A DNA stretch of 64,000 nt from Heliocidaris erythrogramma (GCA_025617745.1 CM046855.1:48401813-48465812), one strand, 5' to 3'. Counted from the stretch's first letter, positions 33,294 to 46,900 are shown. Program-made: numbers and translations. Notes: generated from the sequence alone by a model not told the origin.

Positions 33294-35548
33294 TGGCTGT
33301 AGATGCCTACTGAAAAAAACTGATTTTCTTCACATTATGTAATGGTTCATTCTCTTTTGCAATACAAACTATTAATAAGGGAAATATTGAAATTGTTTAT
33401 TAGAAGATGGTTACTCATTGGCATTCAAATATTTGATAGAAATCCTTGTGTTTATAAATGCTTATGACTTTATTTTCAGATATATCAAAGTCTGCAGGGA
33501 AATTTTTAAAAATATGTATGGAATTATTATATACCTTCATAATACCTTAAAAAGGTTCTATGGTATTGTGGTAAATAGTTATTTTTAGTAACAATATACT
33601 GCAGAGTTGCTTGAATCTCAAGATGCTTTCCATTTAGGATTGGCGTGATATCACACCTCCATTTCATTTCTCACTGCTGCATGCACCTATCGGTTTACCA
33701 ACGGAGCACCTCTCCTTAATCCTGATGGCTGGCATCTTCACTCGTCATGACCTACTATCACTTCTATCATCATGCAATACCTCACCCGCTCCTGGAGGAT
33801 CAGTCTATATCCTTCGATGTGTCACCGGGCGACCAATTGGTCTGCTGTTTTGGCATAGGTGTCTGCCAATATGTGTTACTCTGAACCTGTACCTGTACAT
33901 ATTTGACCATTTCAGTGCTTTAGGCTGTTCTATTGCCTAAAATAACATGGAATCCAATATTTTATGAAGAAAAGCATTTATTACTTCTTGAAATTGAAAA
34001 AAGTTGTACATTGTCCAGTTTGATACCATGAAACACTGTTGTTTTTTACAAAGACGAAAAAGAAATCAAGGCCTTAAAAACAACTTGACTCATGAAAAGT
34101 TCATTGTGATACATATTTGTGAACATGACAGCAGTTGAAGGGTTAGGATAACCTTTTACCAAGTTTTCTGCTGATGTGATGCAACATAAGCTCACATTGT
34201 TTTGGACAGCAAGATAGCCAAGAAAATAAAAAGAGGGTTAATTGTTTTAAGTTTACCTTAGAAAACAAAAACAGTGTGAACAATTTCCCCCATCCCCCAA
34301 AGTAGATAGATTAGAGACATTTCTTGGAACTATATATTGCTGTATACTAGAAGAAATATCAAATGTTTTAGAAACAATCAAATAGTAAGGAACCCCCTCC
34401 TCCAATTCAAAACCAAAACTTATATAATATTATTCCATTTTATATTGCCTTGAGATAAAGTGTATACTTTTAATAATTCTACATGAATAACGAGGCAGAT
34501 GAAACGGCAGAACATCTGTATGCTTTATATAATTCATGGTTAAACAAATTGCCTCTGACACAAGGATGGCTATATATGCAGGCCAGATTTCAGCTTTGCC
34601 CCACATTTCCTTTGGCATTTCCCTCTACCGAGCCTCCACACCTGGTGAAAAGCACTAAAAATTCACCTGGTTATTTATACTTTCACACCTTCGCAGGGCT
34701 TCTGAATGAATTGCCCTCAGCTAAATATTCCCTGGTGATATCTTGTGTAGGAAGAGGGCTACATGGAGTGCTACTTGAAATGACCAGAAGATGGAACTGC
34801 TCTTGCCCTGCTGAATTTGATGGGGTTGAATGCATAATGTACAAAACAACTTTATACAGTTTTTCAGCATTGGAAGAATAGTATCAATGCCCTTCTTCTT
34901 TCTGGTCATGGTTTTGTTTCAGTGTTGCTTTAAAAAGGATAATTCAATTTTTTTTTATTGGAAAAATGTACTCCAGTATTAGCAAAAGCATCTTTAAAGT
35001 TGCATTGTGGTTTCATGTAGGAAAATATAACAGATTTTCTTCCTTGCATCATGTTTACATATCACATAAAATCATAAATCATATTGAAATACAAATCAAT
35101 GCGATTCCACATTTATGAAAATTTTTCAGACATTCACTTTCTCTTATTCACCTCATTATAAGCAGTTTCACAGTCACTTTTGTTTGCAAGGTGGAAGGTT
35201 CCATGTAGCATTCCTGCTGGTAGAAGCAATGTAATTATGGCTTTATATTTTCAATGAATTCTCTATAATACAATCGTTAACATAAGATATCAATGTCTTT
35301 AGTCCATCTGTCATAAGTAATCATATAGCATCATATAGCACCTAGAAATATAGTATTAGGCACATTAGAAATACATGTGTCTTATTATAGACTTCACAGG
35401 GTGTGAATGATATGAAAGTAAAGCTAAGATTTACATTTGGTTATAAATCATAGTACACACTTGCTTGACTATGCCTATAAACATTACAACATCTACAAAC
35501 AGACACCAAACGTCACATGCGCTTATAAATTGGTATAGAGGCACAGAA
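33294..35548. other. intron 1; denser block at about 34480-34880
   Basis: AT-rich intron. The 34480-34880 block is compositionally balanced and non-repetitive. A 132-codon plus-strand frame crosses it, without a recognisable domain or splice support. It could be a regulatory element. Confidence 0.25.
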
Positions 35549-35551
35549 ACT

Positions 35552-35730
35552 GGGCGTTGTGGCGTGCACCTGTAATCCAGCTACCAGTGGAAGTTATAAA
35601 CTGATTCAGCGGACCCAGGTTCGAGACTGAGTCACGTCTTTCGGATGGTGACGTTATAGGTCAGTCCCAGACGTAAATAATCATATCTGATTGATACACG
35701 TCTGTAAAAACCCAATTACACACACACAGA
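35552..35730 (+). mobile_element. SINE-like element with a 7SL (SRP RNA)-like head
   Basis: GGGCGTTGTGGCGTGCACCT and TGTAATCCAGCTACCAG resemble the Alu domain of 7SL RNA (GGGCGCGGTGGCGCG, CTGTAGTCCCAGCTAC). Downstream lie a B-box-like AGGTTCGAGACT, then GTCACGTCTTTCGGATGG and ACACGTCTGTAAAAACCC, a body seen in invertebrate SINEs. No flanking duplication is evident. Confidence 0.6.
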
Positions 35731-36349
35731 AAGTAATTCACCCCTTTGCACAGCAAAACACATTCACATCAGCACAAGATAGCAAGGTGATTGGATATAG
35801 TGCTGTCTGCTCTTTTTGTAATGTGCTGTAAGACAGTCCTGGGATGAGCATTTTTCACTATAATTGCTTGATTGCAGCCAATTTTGTAACTTCTTGTATT
35901 CCTTTTAAGGTGACATTGCTGATCAGTTAGGTAAATAGACCGGAAATTTTCGTCTTTTCATGTATAAAAGGCCTTTATTTAAATCTGTAATGGTAAGGGG
36001 CACTTGTCCCAGGACCTTTGTAGCTCTTTCCTTCTCTCCAGATTGTCCATGTCTCATACCTGTCAGCTGCCTGCCTTCTGCACTCTCTGCTTGTATGTCC
36101 TTGCTTGAGATTAATGGATCCACTGTTCTCAGTTACAGGGTTAGACCTCAGGCCAGTCTGCGAGTTGGCCAGGATGAGCCCAGCCTTCTAGCATATGGCA
36201 TCAGATATCTTGATCATTTACTTCTATCTCTCTCTCTCTCTTGCTCTCTTTCTCTACTCTTGTGAGAGATATTGCTGTCTATATATACAAACAGTGATTT
36301 CAGCAGTGAAATATTACTTGTTTCTTGTTATGTCAATTATTCCAATTTG

Positions 36350-36755
36350 AATTTTCTCACATTTACTTTCTTTATGATATATTCAATTTACTTCAATCCT
36401 ATCAATTATGATATTTAATTACGAATTCAAATTGTCCTCTATAGAAATTCGTTGGCATGGATTTGCCCGACTTTACAGGGAAGGCCTGTCTCATTGGTAG
36501 GCCATTATGTAGCGTACGCATGGAATTGGTATGGATGTACCCCCTACGCTCGATGGAAAGAGAGGGGCTATATGTGAGATTGTTACTTTGCTTCGACGGG
36601 AGCCCGGATAGCTCAGTTGGTAGAGCACTGGTCATGTAATCCAGGGTCTCGGGTTCGAATCCCGGTCGGGGCATTGTAATTTTCTCACATTTACTTTCTT
36701 TATGATATATTCAATTTCCTTCAATTCTATCAATTATATTTAATTATAAATTTTA
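36350..36755 (+). repeat. about 80-bp direct repeats flanking a tRNA-bearing insert
   Basis: ATTTTCTCACATTTACTTTC and the following ~80 bp (36349-36430) recur at 36678-36755 with few differences. Between them lies a 240-bp block of different composition that ends with the tRNA-like sequence. Confidence 0.8.
36602..36673 (+). tRNA. tRNA-Thr(UGU)-like sequence, probably a pseudogene or SINE head
   Basis: A 72-nt cloverleaf: acceptor GCCCGGA/TCGGGGC with one mismatch, D-arm GCTC..GAGC, anticodon region CTGGTCATGTAATCCAG, T-arm TCGGG/CCCGG around TTCGAAT, then discriminator A. A-box (TAGCTCAGTTGG) and B-box (GGTTCGAATCC) are intact. The anticodon would read TGT. However, base 33 is A rather than the invariant U, the adjoining stem pair is lost and the variable loop is one base short. 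A working tRNA is unlikely. Confidence 0.6.
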
Positions 36756-36926
36756 TATGTGGTAAAAAACTTATTGGAAACATAACTGCACATGAATCTA
36801 ATGAGGTATAAACTTGAATATCAAATTTGCCATGGCCAATGTCTGTAAGGTTCACATAATCGTATTGTTGGGCGACTTCTATCTTTTGTTTAGCCAAAAC
36901 TGGCAGGGTATTAAACCATTGTTGAG

Positions 36927-36966
36927 AAGTCTTTGTCAATGGCCTACTGGCTCTCGGCAATCATTT
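36927..36966. repeat. hairpin family half copy (degenerate)
   Basis: CAATGGCCTACTGGCTCTCG resembles the right arm of the family. Weak. Confidence 0.4.
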
Positions 36967-37260
36967 GCATGTCAGTATCTTTGCTGTGGAAATGTATTCT
37001 TTTGGAAGAAAAGTTTTTTGCGTTTATTGGCAAAGACAAAAGCATTGCAAAACAGTTATAATTTGAAGAGAATTAAATTACATATCAGTAGTACCACTGC
37101 TGCTTATGATGAATAAAGAAAAGGTTAATTTCAGACTTTCTGCAGTTTTGTGCATTGCCCTTCGTACACATTCATAGTATGTATGCAGATGGGGACACTT
37201 CACCAACTTGCAGCCTCATGTTACCTTGTTGTGGCTTTTCTCTGACTCTGGCAGTATCTA

Positions 37261-37492
37261 AGCAGGGGCAGATCCAGGATTTTGTTAAAAAGCCGGGGGG
37301 GGGGGGGGGAATCAATCCCCCCCCCCAAAAAAAAAAAACCCAAAATCTCTGACAAGCAAAGAAGGAAAAGAAGAAAGGATAGGCTACCAAGAAAAAAATT
37401 TAAAAAAACCTATGGCAAGCAAAAAAGGAGGAGGAGAATGGGGACCGGGTGGGGGTCTGGGCCCCTGTGACCCCCCTGGATCCACCCCTGCT
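37261..37492. mobile_element. hAT-like MITE with CAGGGGCAGATCCAGGA ends
   Basis: AGCAGGGGCAGATCCAGGA on the left is inverted by TGGATCCACCCCTGCT on the right. CAGGGGCGGATCCAG-type ends are common in animal hAT MITEs. The interior holds opposed G and C runs and A-rich sequence. The target duplication is unclear. Confidence 0.65.
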
Positions 37493-39857
37493 ATGTGGTT
37501 TATTTCAGATGAATCTGATACCTGATGGATATAGGTCAATGGAACTCTTCCTGAAAAGTAACTCCCTATTTTTGACAGCAATCACTGTACTCTGCACAGG
37601 CTGTCGTGGCCCTTGTAGGAACTGACCGTAAAGTTTCTCGTTCTGCGTACTATCGATTTACAAAGAGGTACAGGGGTGTACTAGGTGTAGCAATCTGATT
37701 TGAATATGTTATCACTCCCCCATCTTTCCTCCTGTGATCAATATTGACAAGTAGGCTAATTTGTTTTTGATATTAATCTGTCCAGGCATGATTAATTCAA
37801 CACGCTGTAGACGTTATTAGCTTGTTATATTTTTGTAAAATTCTGTTTAGTCATGATTATTGCAGCCCACATGATCATAAGTCAGACTTTACCTTTCTTT
37901 CCTATGGAAAAGAGCTTGCTTAAGTAGATGTCATACGTTTCCTCTTTTTTGTGTTCCATAAGTACATGTATATAACATTTTATGAAATTTATGAAAATGT
38001 ATATGGTTTAATCATGGACCTCCCATGGTTTAATGCTGGCCAGATGGTGATCACTTGTTTGCATGGGGGAAAAAACGTGCCATTTTATTTCTTCAGATAT
38101 GTAATGATTTTCAAAATGTTAACATAGATATTGTAAAGTTTCTTGCAATTTGGTTTTGTAGATGGATTATTGTGGCAATATTGTTACTTTTTCTCATCAT
38201 TTGTTGTTTCAAAGTGCCTTTTGAAAAGAAATGTATTTACTATGTATATCATATGCATTGCATTAACGCTTACTTTTTTTCAATTACTAGCCGAAATACA
38301 AAACCCTTTAGAATTGTGCTTGTTCCGTTATAGCAATCATGAAAATACAAACCAAATCAATTTAGCACTTTCCAAGTTTCACTAATTCTTTTTCATTTGA
38401 TATCAAATGAATTCTCAAACACCTTTCAGCAAGTTACAATACTTATTTTTGTGTTTACAGAATAAAAGAAGACAAGACTAGAACAACATATGTTTTTTAT
38501 AAAGTTATCAGGGATTTCATTGATTGGTTCTCTTGATTCCCACATGACTTTAAAGCAACATATGCTTACTTGTTCATGTGGAGTCATAATGAGTGAATAT
38601 TCTTTCCAGGATATACTTACAAAAAGAAAAGATCATCATCATCTGTAGCTCTAGTGGCGTGGTGTGGGCGGGGCCATTGACAGGGCACTGGTATCATGGG
38701 GTGGGGGGGGGGGGGGGCACTGATATAGATGGATGACTTAAGAGAATGGAAAGGGGGGATGACAGGTTTTATATCTTTTCATGTTGCCTTCCCATTCTCC
38801 TTTTCTTTCTCTCTCTCTTTCTCTCTTTCTCTCTCTCTCTCTCTTTTACCAATTGATTCAGTTGGGGGGGGGGGCACATTGTCCCATGCCCCTTTTATCT
38901 ACACCACAGATCATCTTATTCATGTCATGTCTCTACCCCCGGAAGGAGACAAAGTCTCATGTATGGCATTTAGGGGTAACAAGTTGAGGCCTGCTTGCTT
39001 GTTTAGGCTCTTTGTATGACAGGTGCCTGTGGGATTCTCTGATGAGAAGGACGTTAGCCATTGTCTCTCGAAGCCTGAGTGGGGAAACATGGCTAGAATA
39101 TCAAGTAGTGATGAGATGAAGGAGATAAACAACTTCTATCTGTCTACTTGTGGTTGTTTTGTCCAAATGTGTATTTTTGAACAGCGTCATGAGATCAATG
39201 TTAATGCACTGGTGACAAAGATAAGTGAATGACGATGTGGAAAAACATAGAAATATTGGTAGTTATTTCTATCACATACACAGAAATAATGATAAGGTAA
39301 TTATGGGAAACTGATTAAGCCACGAAGATGTACAATGACTATTTGTCTGTACAAATAGTATTTTCCCCTTGATTTTTCCTATATATTTTTTAATTAAAGT
39401 ACTGTTATTGGTATGCACTTATCTGTCTTTATTAAATTGCTTTATTCAAATGTTTGTATTTTGAAGCTCCATTATTAAATTTACATGCTTGTGAAAAAGA
39501 AAGTTTATGATGGGTAGTATAATCATTGAACATATTCAAGAGATGAAGATGCAGCATTTTTGAAAGTAAGACATGTCATGCTTGTTTATTGGGTTTATTC
39601 CCCAATTAATTTTTTTCCTACTTCAGCTTCTGCTCCTGGTTGCTATTGATATTTTACTCTAAGTTTATGTTCAAATCTTCAAACAAACAATGTCAATCAA
39701 ATTTCAAACAAAATTTATTGCCTTGATTATTTGTTCATGTTCCATTCTAAATGAAGCACATTTCCACAAAGCCTAGTATCTATGTACAGAACATATTTCA
39801 TGCATCAATACGTATAACTGATTTATTTGTTTTTGCCTTCTCTTTTCTTTTGGACAG
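37493..39857. other. intron 1, distal part
   Basis: AT-rich intron with a G-run at 38701-38717, a CT-rich tract at 38805-38846 and a G-run at 38862. No gene is recognised. Confidence 0.5.
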
Positions 39858-39953
39858 ACTGAGCTTTCCCAGGCGCTGACATCATTATCAGAGAAAGCCA
39901 AGAGTGCCAAAGACTTCCTGGTGCATCTAAAGAACACAATAGACCAAGTGCAG
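39858..39953 (+). CDS. TRIM9: TRIM9-like exon 2 (start of coiled coil)
   Basis: 96 nt, phase 0 to 0, between acceptor TTTTGGACAG and donor CAG/GTAAAT. Encodes 32 residues starting TELSQALTSLSEKAKSAKDF. These align with vertebrate TRIM9 SQLSQALNGLSDRAKEAKEF directly after B-box 2. This is the first coiled-coil segment, used for dimerisation. Confidence 0.95.
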
Positions 39954-41119
39954 GTAAATGTAAGATATCATAGAAACTACTTCATGTAATCAAATACTGT
40001 AAAACCAGAAACCGTCCCAAATTGCAAAAAATCCATGTTATGACTCAATTATTTTGTGACATTAAGCTATGATGAATTGGAACCTGTCACAAAATTTCCA
40101 AAAATGTAATGCACACGTCTGCCTGTTTCTTGTTTTACTGTACATTGATTCCACATCGTTATGATGTGTCCAAGGATACGTCGTTGCCTACTGCATACAT
40201 GTATGTTTGATGTGCAGATACATATTTTTTGTTTTATTCATCAGTAAATACATAGTTTTTTTCTTTGGTTCATGCTTTACATATTTTGAATATGTTTTCA
40301 TTGATGCAACTGTACAAAACATATATATTCAATGTGCATGGAAATGCAAGAAATGTAACATGTATTGTTTTCTTTAACTTTTTCAGTGCCGATGGCACGT
40401 ATATATGTGACAGATAGACTTGTCATTTTCATTCACCAATTGCTCGATCACAGGAAAGGTATATGGTGGTCAGTGTATATCAAAATTTTGAGCATAAATC
40501 AAGCATTCTAAAATATGACTATAAATATATGCTACCATAAAAAAATTCAGAGAATATTGCCAATTTTTAAAAAGATATTACCTTATTTCAACATTAAACA
40601 ATAGTAAACAAATGAGAAACCAAAATATAAAGGACAAAAAGAAACTCAAATATAATTTTCAATAATTCTTATGCATAAAATTTGGTAAAGTAATAATTTT
40701 TTGTATCATACGAAATGATAATAAATTTCCTACAAGTTTTGTACACAATATTTTGTGAAATAATAGATGGTTAATGAAGTGCAGACATTTGAAAAGTAAG
40801 CATTGATCACCTCTTGGAAAATTTTTGAAGAGAGATAAACCCCTTGGCACAGTAAGAGTTAAATTGTTCTCTTTAACTATGATAGCCTCTACAGAGAGCC
40901 AGAAGGGCATTAACTCTTTTGCTTTCACATTGTTTTGAGTATATTATACATGTACACTGAATGTGTGACAAAAGTTGACTGTGGTAGTCCCCTGTTTGTT
41001 CCATTGGTTGACCAAAGCGAGAAATGAGTTAATGTCTCTCTGGTTCTCACCAGACGAGGTTTCGATGTATTTTTGTGTACATACAATTTTTTGATGTTTT
41101 TTTTCTCATTGTATTGCAG
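39954..41119. other. intron 2
   Basis: AT-rich intron with one partial hairpin-family copy at 40880-40926. No other element. Confidence 0.7.
40880..40926. repeat. hairpin family, left half (intron 2)
   Basis: AGAGAGCCAGAAGGGCATTA followed by ACTCTTTTGCTTTCAC. The left arm and centre are present, but the right arm is missing. Confidence 0.65.
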
Positions 41120-41212
41120 GAGAGCAGTGTTGATTTTGAAGCCAGCCTTGTTGCAAAGTTTGATGAGCTTATCAATGTTGTACAGAAACGAAGAGACCAA
41201 TTAATCTTGCAG
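41120..41212 (+). CDS. TRIM9: TRIM9-like exon 3 (coiled coil)
   Basis: 93 nt, phase 0 to 0, acceptor TGTATTGCAG and donor CAG/GTACGT. Encodes ESSVDFEASLVAKFDELINV and then VQKRRDQLILQ. This aligns with vertebrate [30 protein letters not shown]. It continues the coiled coil. Confidence 0.95.
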
Positions 41213-41521
41213 GTACGTGCTGTTACAGATTCTAAATTCTCTCATTCTCTTGGGAGATTCAAGAGTTCAGCCATCGCATGCTTACTTTTTGAGCAGTTGT
41301 TGATGGAAAAGAGTTTGTTATTTTCAGAGAAAATTCCAAATTGCTGATAATGTACATGTCGGACAAGCTATATCCTCCTGATTCTGTGGTTGAGTGAACA
41401 TTTATTTTCTTTTGGATTCGCTGAAAAATTTTGTGACTATTTTATTCATGTAGCAATCATGATATAACAGCCTGTATTTTGCTAGATTTTGTCACATAAT
41501 ATTACTAGAACTTAAATCTGC

Positions 41522-41839
41522 AGTTACAACCTACAGACAGAATATCATTACTTTAAGTCTAGAAATCCATGTGATTTCCAACAAAAGTGCAAAATTGTGT
41601 ATCTCTAGGCTCTGAAAATAATAGTAAATGGACCATCCACAGCGATGGGTGCATCTAGGTCATCAGACGTGACTCTAGTTACAACCTACATACAGACTAT
41701 CATTACTTTAAGTCTAGAAATCCATGTGATTTCTAACAAAAGTGCAAAATTGTATATTATCTCTAGCCTCTGTCTCTGAAAATAATAGTTAATGGACCAT
41801 CCACATCGATGGGTGCATCTAGGTCATCAGACGTGACTC
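41522..41839 (+). repeat. tandem duplication, period about 155 bp
   Basis: Two adjacent copies begin AGTTACAACCTACA and end GTCATCAGACGTGACTC. They differ at a few positions, so the duplication is moderately recent. Confidence 0.9.
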
Positions 41840-43053
41840 AGTTGGATTAATTAAACAGTGTAACAGGATAGCTAGCAAAATAGGACAAGGTTTCTGAGAC
41901 ATTGGGGGAATGGGTATAAAGCTGAAGAGAAGATTAGGGTTTATCCACTGATTCATGCCCATGCCAGTGGAAAATGCGATGAGTTTTTTAAAGAAGGGTG
42001 GCATGACTCAGAAAGTTGTGTTTAATCATCAATCAGTCCATCCACCCATCAATTCTGCTGGTGCTGGGCGTGCAACGAAGGCAGACCTTCGTAAACGGTG
42101 CCTGTTGTAGCGCTAGCCCAGTCAGCTATCGCTGATTGGTGGATACTGTTGCAGAAATTGAGGGGGGAAGTGGCTGACCCCTTGAAATTGAATCGTCAGA
42201 CCCTGATTTTTGCCAATTTGGAGAGTGGGGTCTGAAGTCAGGTGCAGTAGTGATTGTCTTAGAAAGATGGCTTCTGATTCATGCCGTATCCTTCCTGAGG
42301 GTTCACCTGCACTTAATCCATTGAATACTTAGCCAGAAATAACTCAGTACTCCTTAATTTTTTTTCGCAGTAACAGTATATTTTTAATGTTATGGCAGTT
42401 CAAATATAAGATTAATATAAGAAGAAAAAATGATTTTAAAAACGTTTGCCATAAGCATGCTAGAAATCTTATCCAGGTTATACAATCTTCATAACTGGAG
42501 TCAGCTTTATCATAAAGAAACTTCTGTTCTAAATTCCTCTGAAATCCAGTATCAATGAGATTTGTAAATTGTCAGTGTTATTACCATCTTCATGACAAAA
42601 TCCAATTTACTCTTCTTTACTATGTCTGCTACATATATTCCACAAAGACCTATATGAAGGCCTGTTTTTCTCCTTTCTGCTATGTCTGTCAAAATCCAAT
42701 TTGCTACGCCTTGTTGTATGCATTACTTGAAAATTTCATCATCCTAAAAGGCTAAAAGCCAGTTGCTGCCAAATCCGTCTTATTAGCTCACTTGTGGAAA
42801 ATTATGAGAATGATGTTGACTGATGCTGGGCCTACTGATCAGTTAAGACTTGGTGCCTTTCAAGAGCTTTACCATCATTTGCAAAATTTTAAGACCACTA
42901 TTCCAAAATGCAATAAGTCAAAGAAAGAAAAAAATTGAAAAACTTATTTTTCAGACATACAATTATTTTCATGGCATAACCTATGTATCATACTGGAACT
43001 ACAGGCTTTAATATACCATTACCCTTGTGCTACTGATCACTGTAGTAAACATG
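41840..43053. other. intron 3, proximal part
   Basis: Mostly AT-rich. A less AT-rich block at 42050-42330 contains GGCAGACCTTCGTAAACGGT and looks like an old repeat or regulatory sequence. It is not recognised. Confidence 0.35.
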
Positions 43054-43058
43054 TTATG

Positions 43059-43198
43059 TGTAATGTATTTTGACTCGGGAAAAGAACATATCACACACTA
43101 AGATGGCTGCTGGTTCACATGAGTGTTTATTACAGCTAGTCTTGTATTCAGCCGTTTTGGTAGTACATACGTATACATGTAAATGCCCATATACAACA
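43059..43198 (-). repeat. LTR (3' LTR of the minus-strand element)
   Basis: 140 bp, starting TGTAATGTATT and ending ACAACA on the plus strand, so TG...CA on both strands. It matches the other LTR base for base by eye. Confidence 0.95.
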
Positions 43199-43951
43199 CT
43201 ACTTCCCCCTTTTAAAGAGAAGCTGTCCTCAAAACAAAGTATACCATACAAGGCATTTTTTTATAATCATTAGACCCCATACACGTAATGAATGGAGCTG
43301 GTACGGTTTTAAATCAATTGCCATTGACTATACTGTATTTGTATCCTACAAACTAATCTTAACAAAAAACCGTGTATTTTCCACTGGAATTACATGTGTA
43401 CCATATTCATAAACACTGGTCTTTTCTCTTTTCTTTTATATATTTTTTTTAAAACTAAACCCTGCAACTCGATACACTGTACCAAAAATTATTTCTTCTT
43501 GAACCACAACAAAATTAAAGCTCTGCATATAGATGTCTAAATGCTAGCCAAAAACAAACCTACAGTAGGACCAATATTATGCCTAGTTTGTTCCTTTCAC
43601 ACATTTTCACCAAATGTACTTCAAAATGCTGTATGAGTAACTGTGTTTTTAAGCAATCCATTATCTTTGTGACATGGTGTCAAATCATGAATGATATTTA
43701 TGAATCATGCCTAAAAACCAGATTACCGGTAAAGGTACATACACAATGTTAAATGTATGCACTAAATGTTATACCAGGAGTAAACTAATATGATAATGTA
43801 TCAATAACACCTGTATAGCCTATGGCTATAATGAAGTTATTAAAATTTAACACAAAGAAATTAATACTGAAATTGTGTTTCTACTGTCACCTTTTTCTTG
43901 TCTGTATTACACCCTTCTATGATGTTACATTAATGACTATTTACACACTAT

Positions 43952-46900
43952 TTACACTCCAAGCCTTTGGACAGGCTTGTGTACCCTACTAGACCTCCTA
44001 AGAGGTACTTCTTCTACACTTGGCTGTGGTTGGTTAGTCACAACCTTCACTGGGCCAGTCTCTACTGGACTAGTCTGGTCTCCAGACTCTGCTTTTGCAC
44101 TTTCATCACCTTTGGGTTGCTCATGTTCAAAATGCGGAACATAAACATTGTCTGGCAAACTCTGTACATCGTCCTGATAATCCTTTGCCAAAATCAGGTG
44201 ATCAACATGCACATTTCTGATTTTTCCTGCAATTTCAACAAGATACCTCTTCACACTACACCTATTAACAACTCTGCCCATCTCCCATTTACACCTTTTG
44301 GACTTGTGTGGAGGACTCAGAACCCGAACACGATCCTGTTCAGAGAAGACACGTTCGTTTCTATTTTTGAAACGATGTTGTTTTTCTTGTTTACTCTGCA
44401 CCTTCTCCAACAAATTTGGCAAAACCAAACTCATGCGTGTTCTGAGTCTTCGTTTCATCAGCAACTCGGCTGGAGTGTATCCTGTGGTAGAGTGAGGAGT
44501 GGATCTATATTTGATTAAGAAATTAGCGAGACGTTGCTTTATAGTATACTTAGAGCTACCTTGACACACTTGCTTTTTTAGAGCTGTCTTTACCACTCTG
44601 ACTGCTCTTTCAGCAGCTCCATTGGATTGAGGATGATATGGGGGTACACATACATGTCTGATACCATTCATTTTCATGAAATATGCAAACAGTTCTGACC
44701 GAAACTGTGGACCATTGTCCGATACTACCTCTTCGGGTAAACCGTGGCAAGCAAAGATAGATCTCAATTCATCTATGGTTTTCTCAGTTGTAGTGTTTGT
44801 TCCCATGAATTTCACTTCAATCCACTTTGAGTGGCTATCTATGAGTATCAAAAAGTGCTCATTACTAAACTCACAAAAGTCTACATGAACTCTTTGAAAT
44901 GGTTTCTTTGACCATGCCCATGATTTCACTGGGGTTTCTGCTGGTTTTGATCTCATGTTTTGACACACACTACATTCACTTGCCAAAGATTCTAGATCTC
45001 TATCTATGCCTGGCCAATACACATAGCTTCTAGCTATAGCCTTCATTCCTACGATACCTGAATGCTCAGCATGTAACTCAGTTAGCATTCTCTTTCTAAG
45101 TTTTACAGGTATTATTACTCTGTGACCCCACTTAATACAACCTTGGTCACACGATAACTCATTTCGCCTATTATAATATGGCTTAAGTTCATCTGAACTA
45201 GGTACTACTTCTGACCATCCATTTAAAGTATTCTCATACACTTGTTTCAGTACTGAGTCCTTTTTAGTCTCTGCAGCAATCTCGGTTGCTGTGATTGGAA
45301 AGTCCTCATCGACGACCGTTGTTGTGTAGATTGAGCTTTCACAGCCCACATCAGACTCTTCAGACGGCAAACGAGACAATGCATCGGCTACTGCATTGTC
45401 CTTCGAAGACGTGTACATGAGCTCGTAATCGTACTGCGATAGAAGGATCGCCCACCTCTGGATTCGTGATGCAGCCATTCCTGGGATTCCCGTCTTGGGG
45501 CCTAGCATATACACCAGTGGCTTATGATCCGTAACTAGCGTGAACTTCCTACCTAGCAGGAACTGATGGAATTTCTTAACTCCAAACACTATCGCTAACG
45601 ACTCCTTCTCGATCTGCGAATAATTGCGCTCACTCTTCGTCAAGGACCGTGACGCAAACGCTATCGGCTTCTTATCACCATTCTCCATCACATGGCTGAT
45701 TACCGCACCGACACCATAGCTAGACGCATCACAAGATAGATGTAGCTCTCTATTTGTATCATAATGAACAAGCAAATCACTACTCGTAATCAGCTCTTTG
45801 CACTTTGCGTAAGCATCCTTCTGTGGATCCTTCCATTCCCACTTCGCATCTTTCTGCAGCAAACTGTGCAAAGGGGACAACACTGATGCGAGATTTGGGA
45901 GAAATCTAGCGTAGTATTGCACCATCCCAAGAAATGAACGTAGTTCCGTCACGTTGCTCGGTGTTGGTGCATCAACGATCGCTTTCACTTTCTCTGGCAC
46001 TGGCTGCAGACCTTCTGCATTGACTAGCAGACCAAGATACACCACCTCTTGGCACATGAAGGAACACTTACTACGTTTCAGCCTGATATTGTGGTCGTCC
46101 AGTCGCTTCAGCAACTCGCTCAGCACCTCCTGGTGCTCCTCAGGCGTTGCAGTGGCAATCAAGACATCATCTTGGTTGCACAGACAATGTGGAAGTCCCT
46201 GCAAAATCTTGTCCATTGTCGCCTGGAAGATCTTAGGAGATGACTTCACACCATATGGCAGCTTGGTGTATGAATACAGTCCAAGATGTGTGTTGATTGT
46301 GAGGTACTGCTGGCTTTCACGACTCACATTCAGCTGTGCGTATGCATGTGACAAGTCCAACTTGGAGAAAACTTTACATCCCGCAAGCTGTGCGTACAAG
46401 TCCTGGGACGTTGGAAGAGGGTATTGCTCATCATCCACTGCTTGATTGATCGTCACCTTATAATCGCCACACAATCTAACAGACCCGTCTGCCTTCGGCA
46501 CGACGACAACAGGTGTAGCCCAATCACTATGATTAGTCTTTACAAGAACACCGTTCTCCTCTAACTTCCTGATCTCTGCCTCAACTTTGTTCCTGAGAGC
46601 ATAAGGAACTGGCCTAGGTTTACAGTAGATGGGTTGTACATCTGATCGTACGCGAATGTGTGCTTCTTCGCCAACGATGCCTTCATAGCTGTCCTCAAAT
46701 AAGGCGCTATATCGATGAAGCAGTCCCTCTAGCGACGATGTAGTATGGAGAACACTGCCCCAGTCCAGCTTCAACTTACCAAGCCAATCACGGCCCATAA
46801 GCGTTGGCTTGTTGGTGTAGTCAGCCACAATGATCGGTAGGTTCATGGATGCACCTTTGTAGCGCACACTGCATCTCATCTCCCCACATATCTTGAGTAG

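Noticed and set aside
34483-34881. 132-codon plus-strand frame as an extra TRIM9 exon
   Set aside because: No family similarity and no fitting splice sites at its ends.
36602-36673. Functional tRNA-Thr gene
   Set aside because: A at position 33, a lost pair next to the anticodon loop, an acceptor mismatch and a short variable loop argue for a pseudogene or SINE head.
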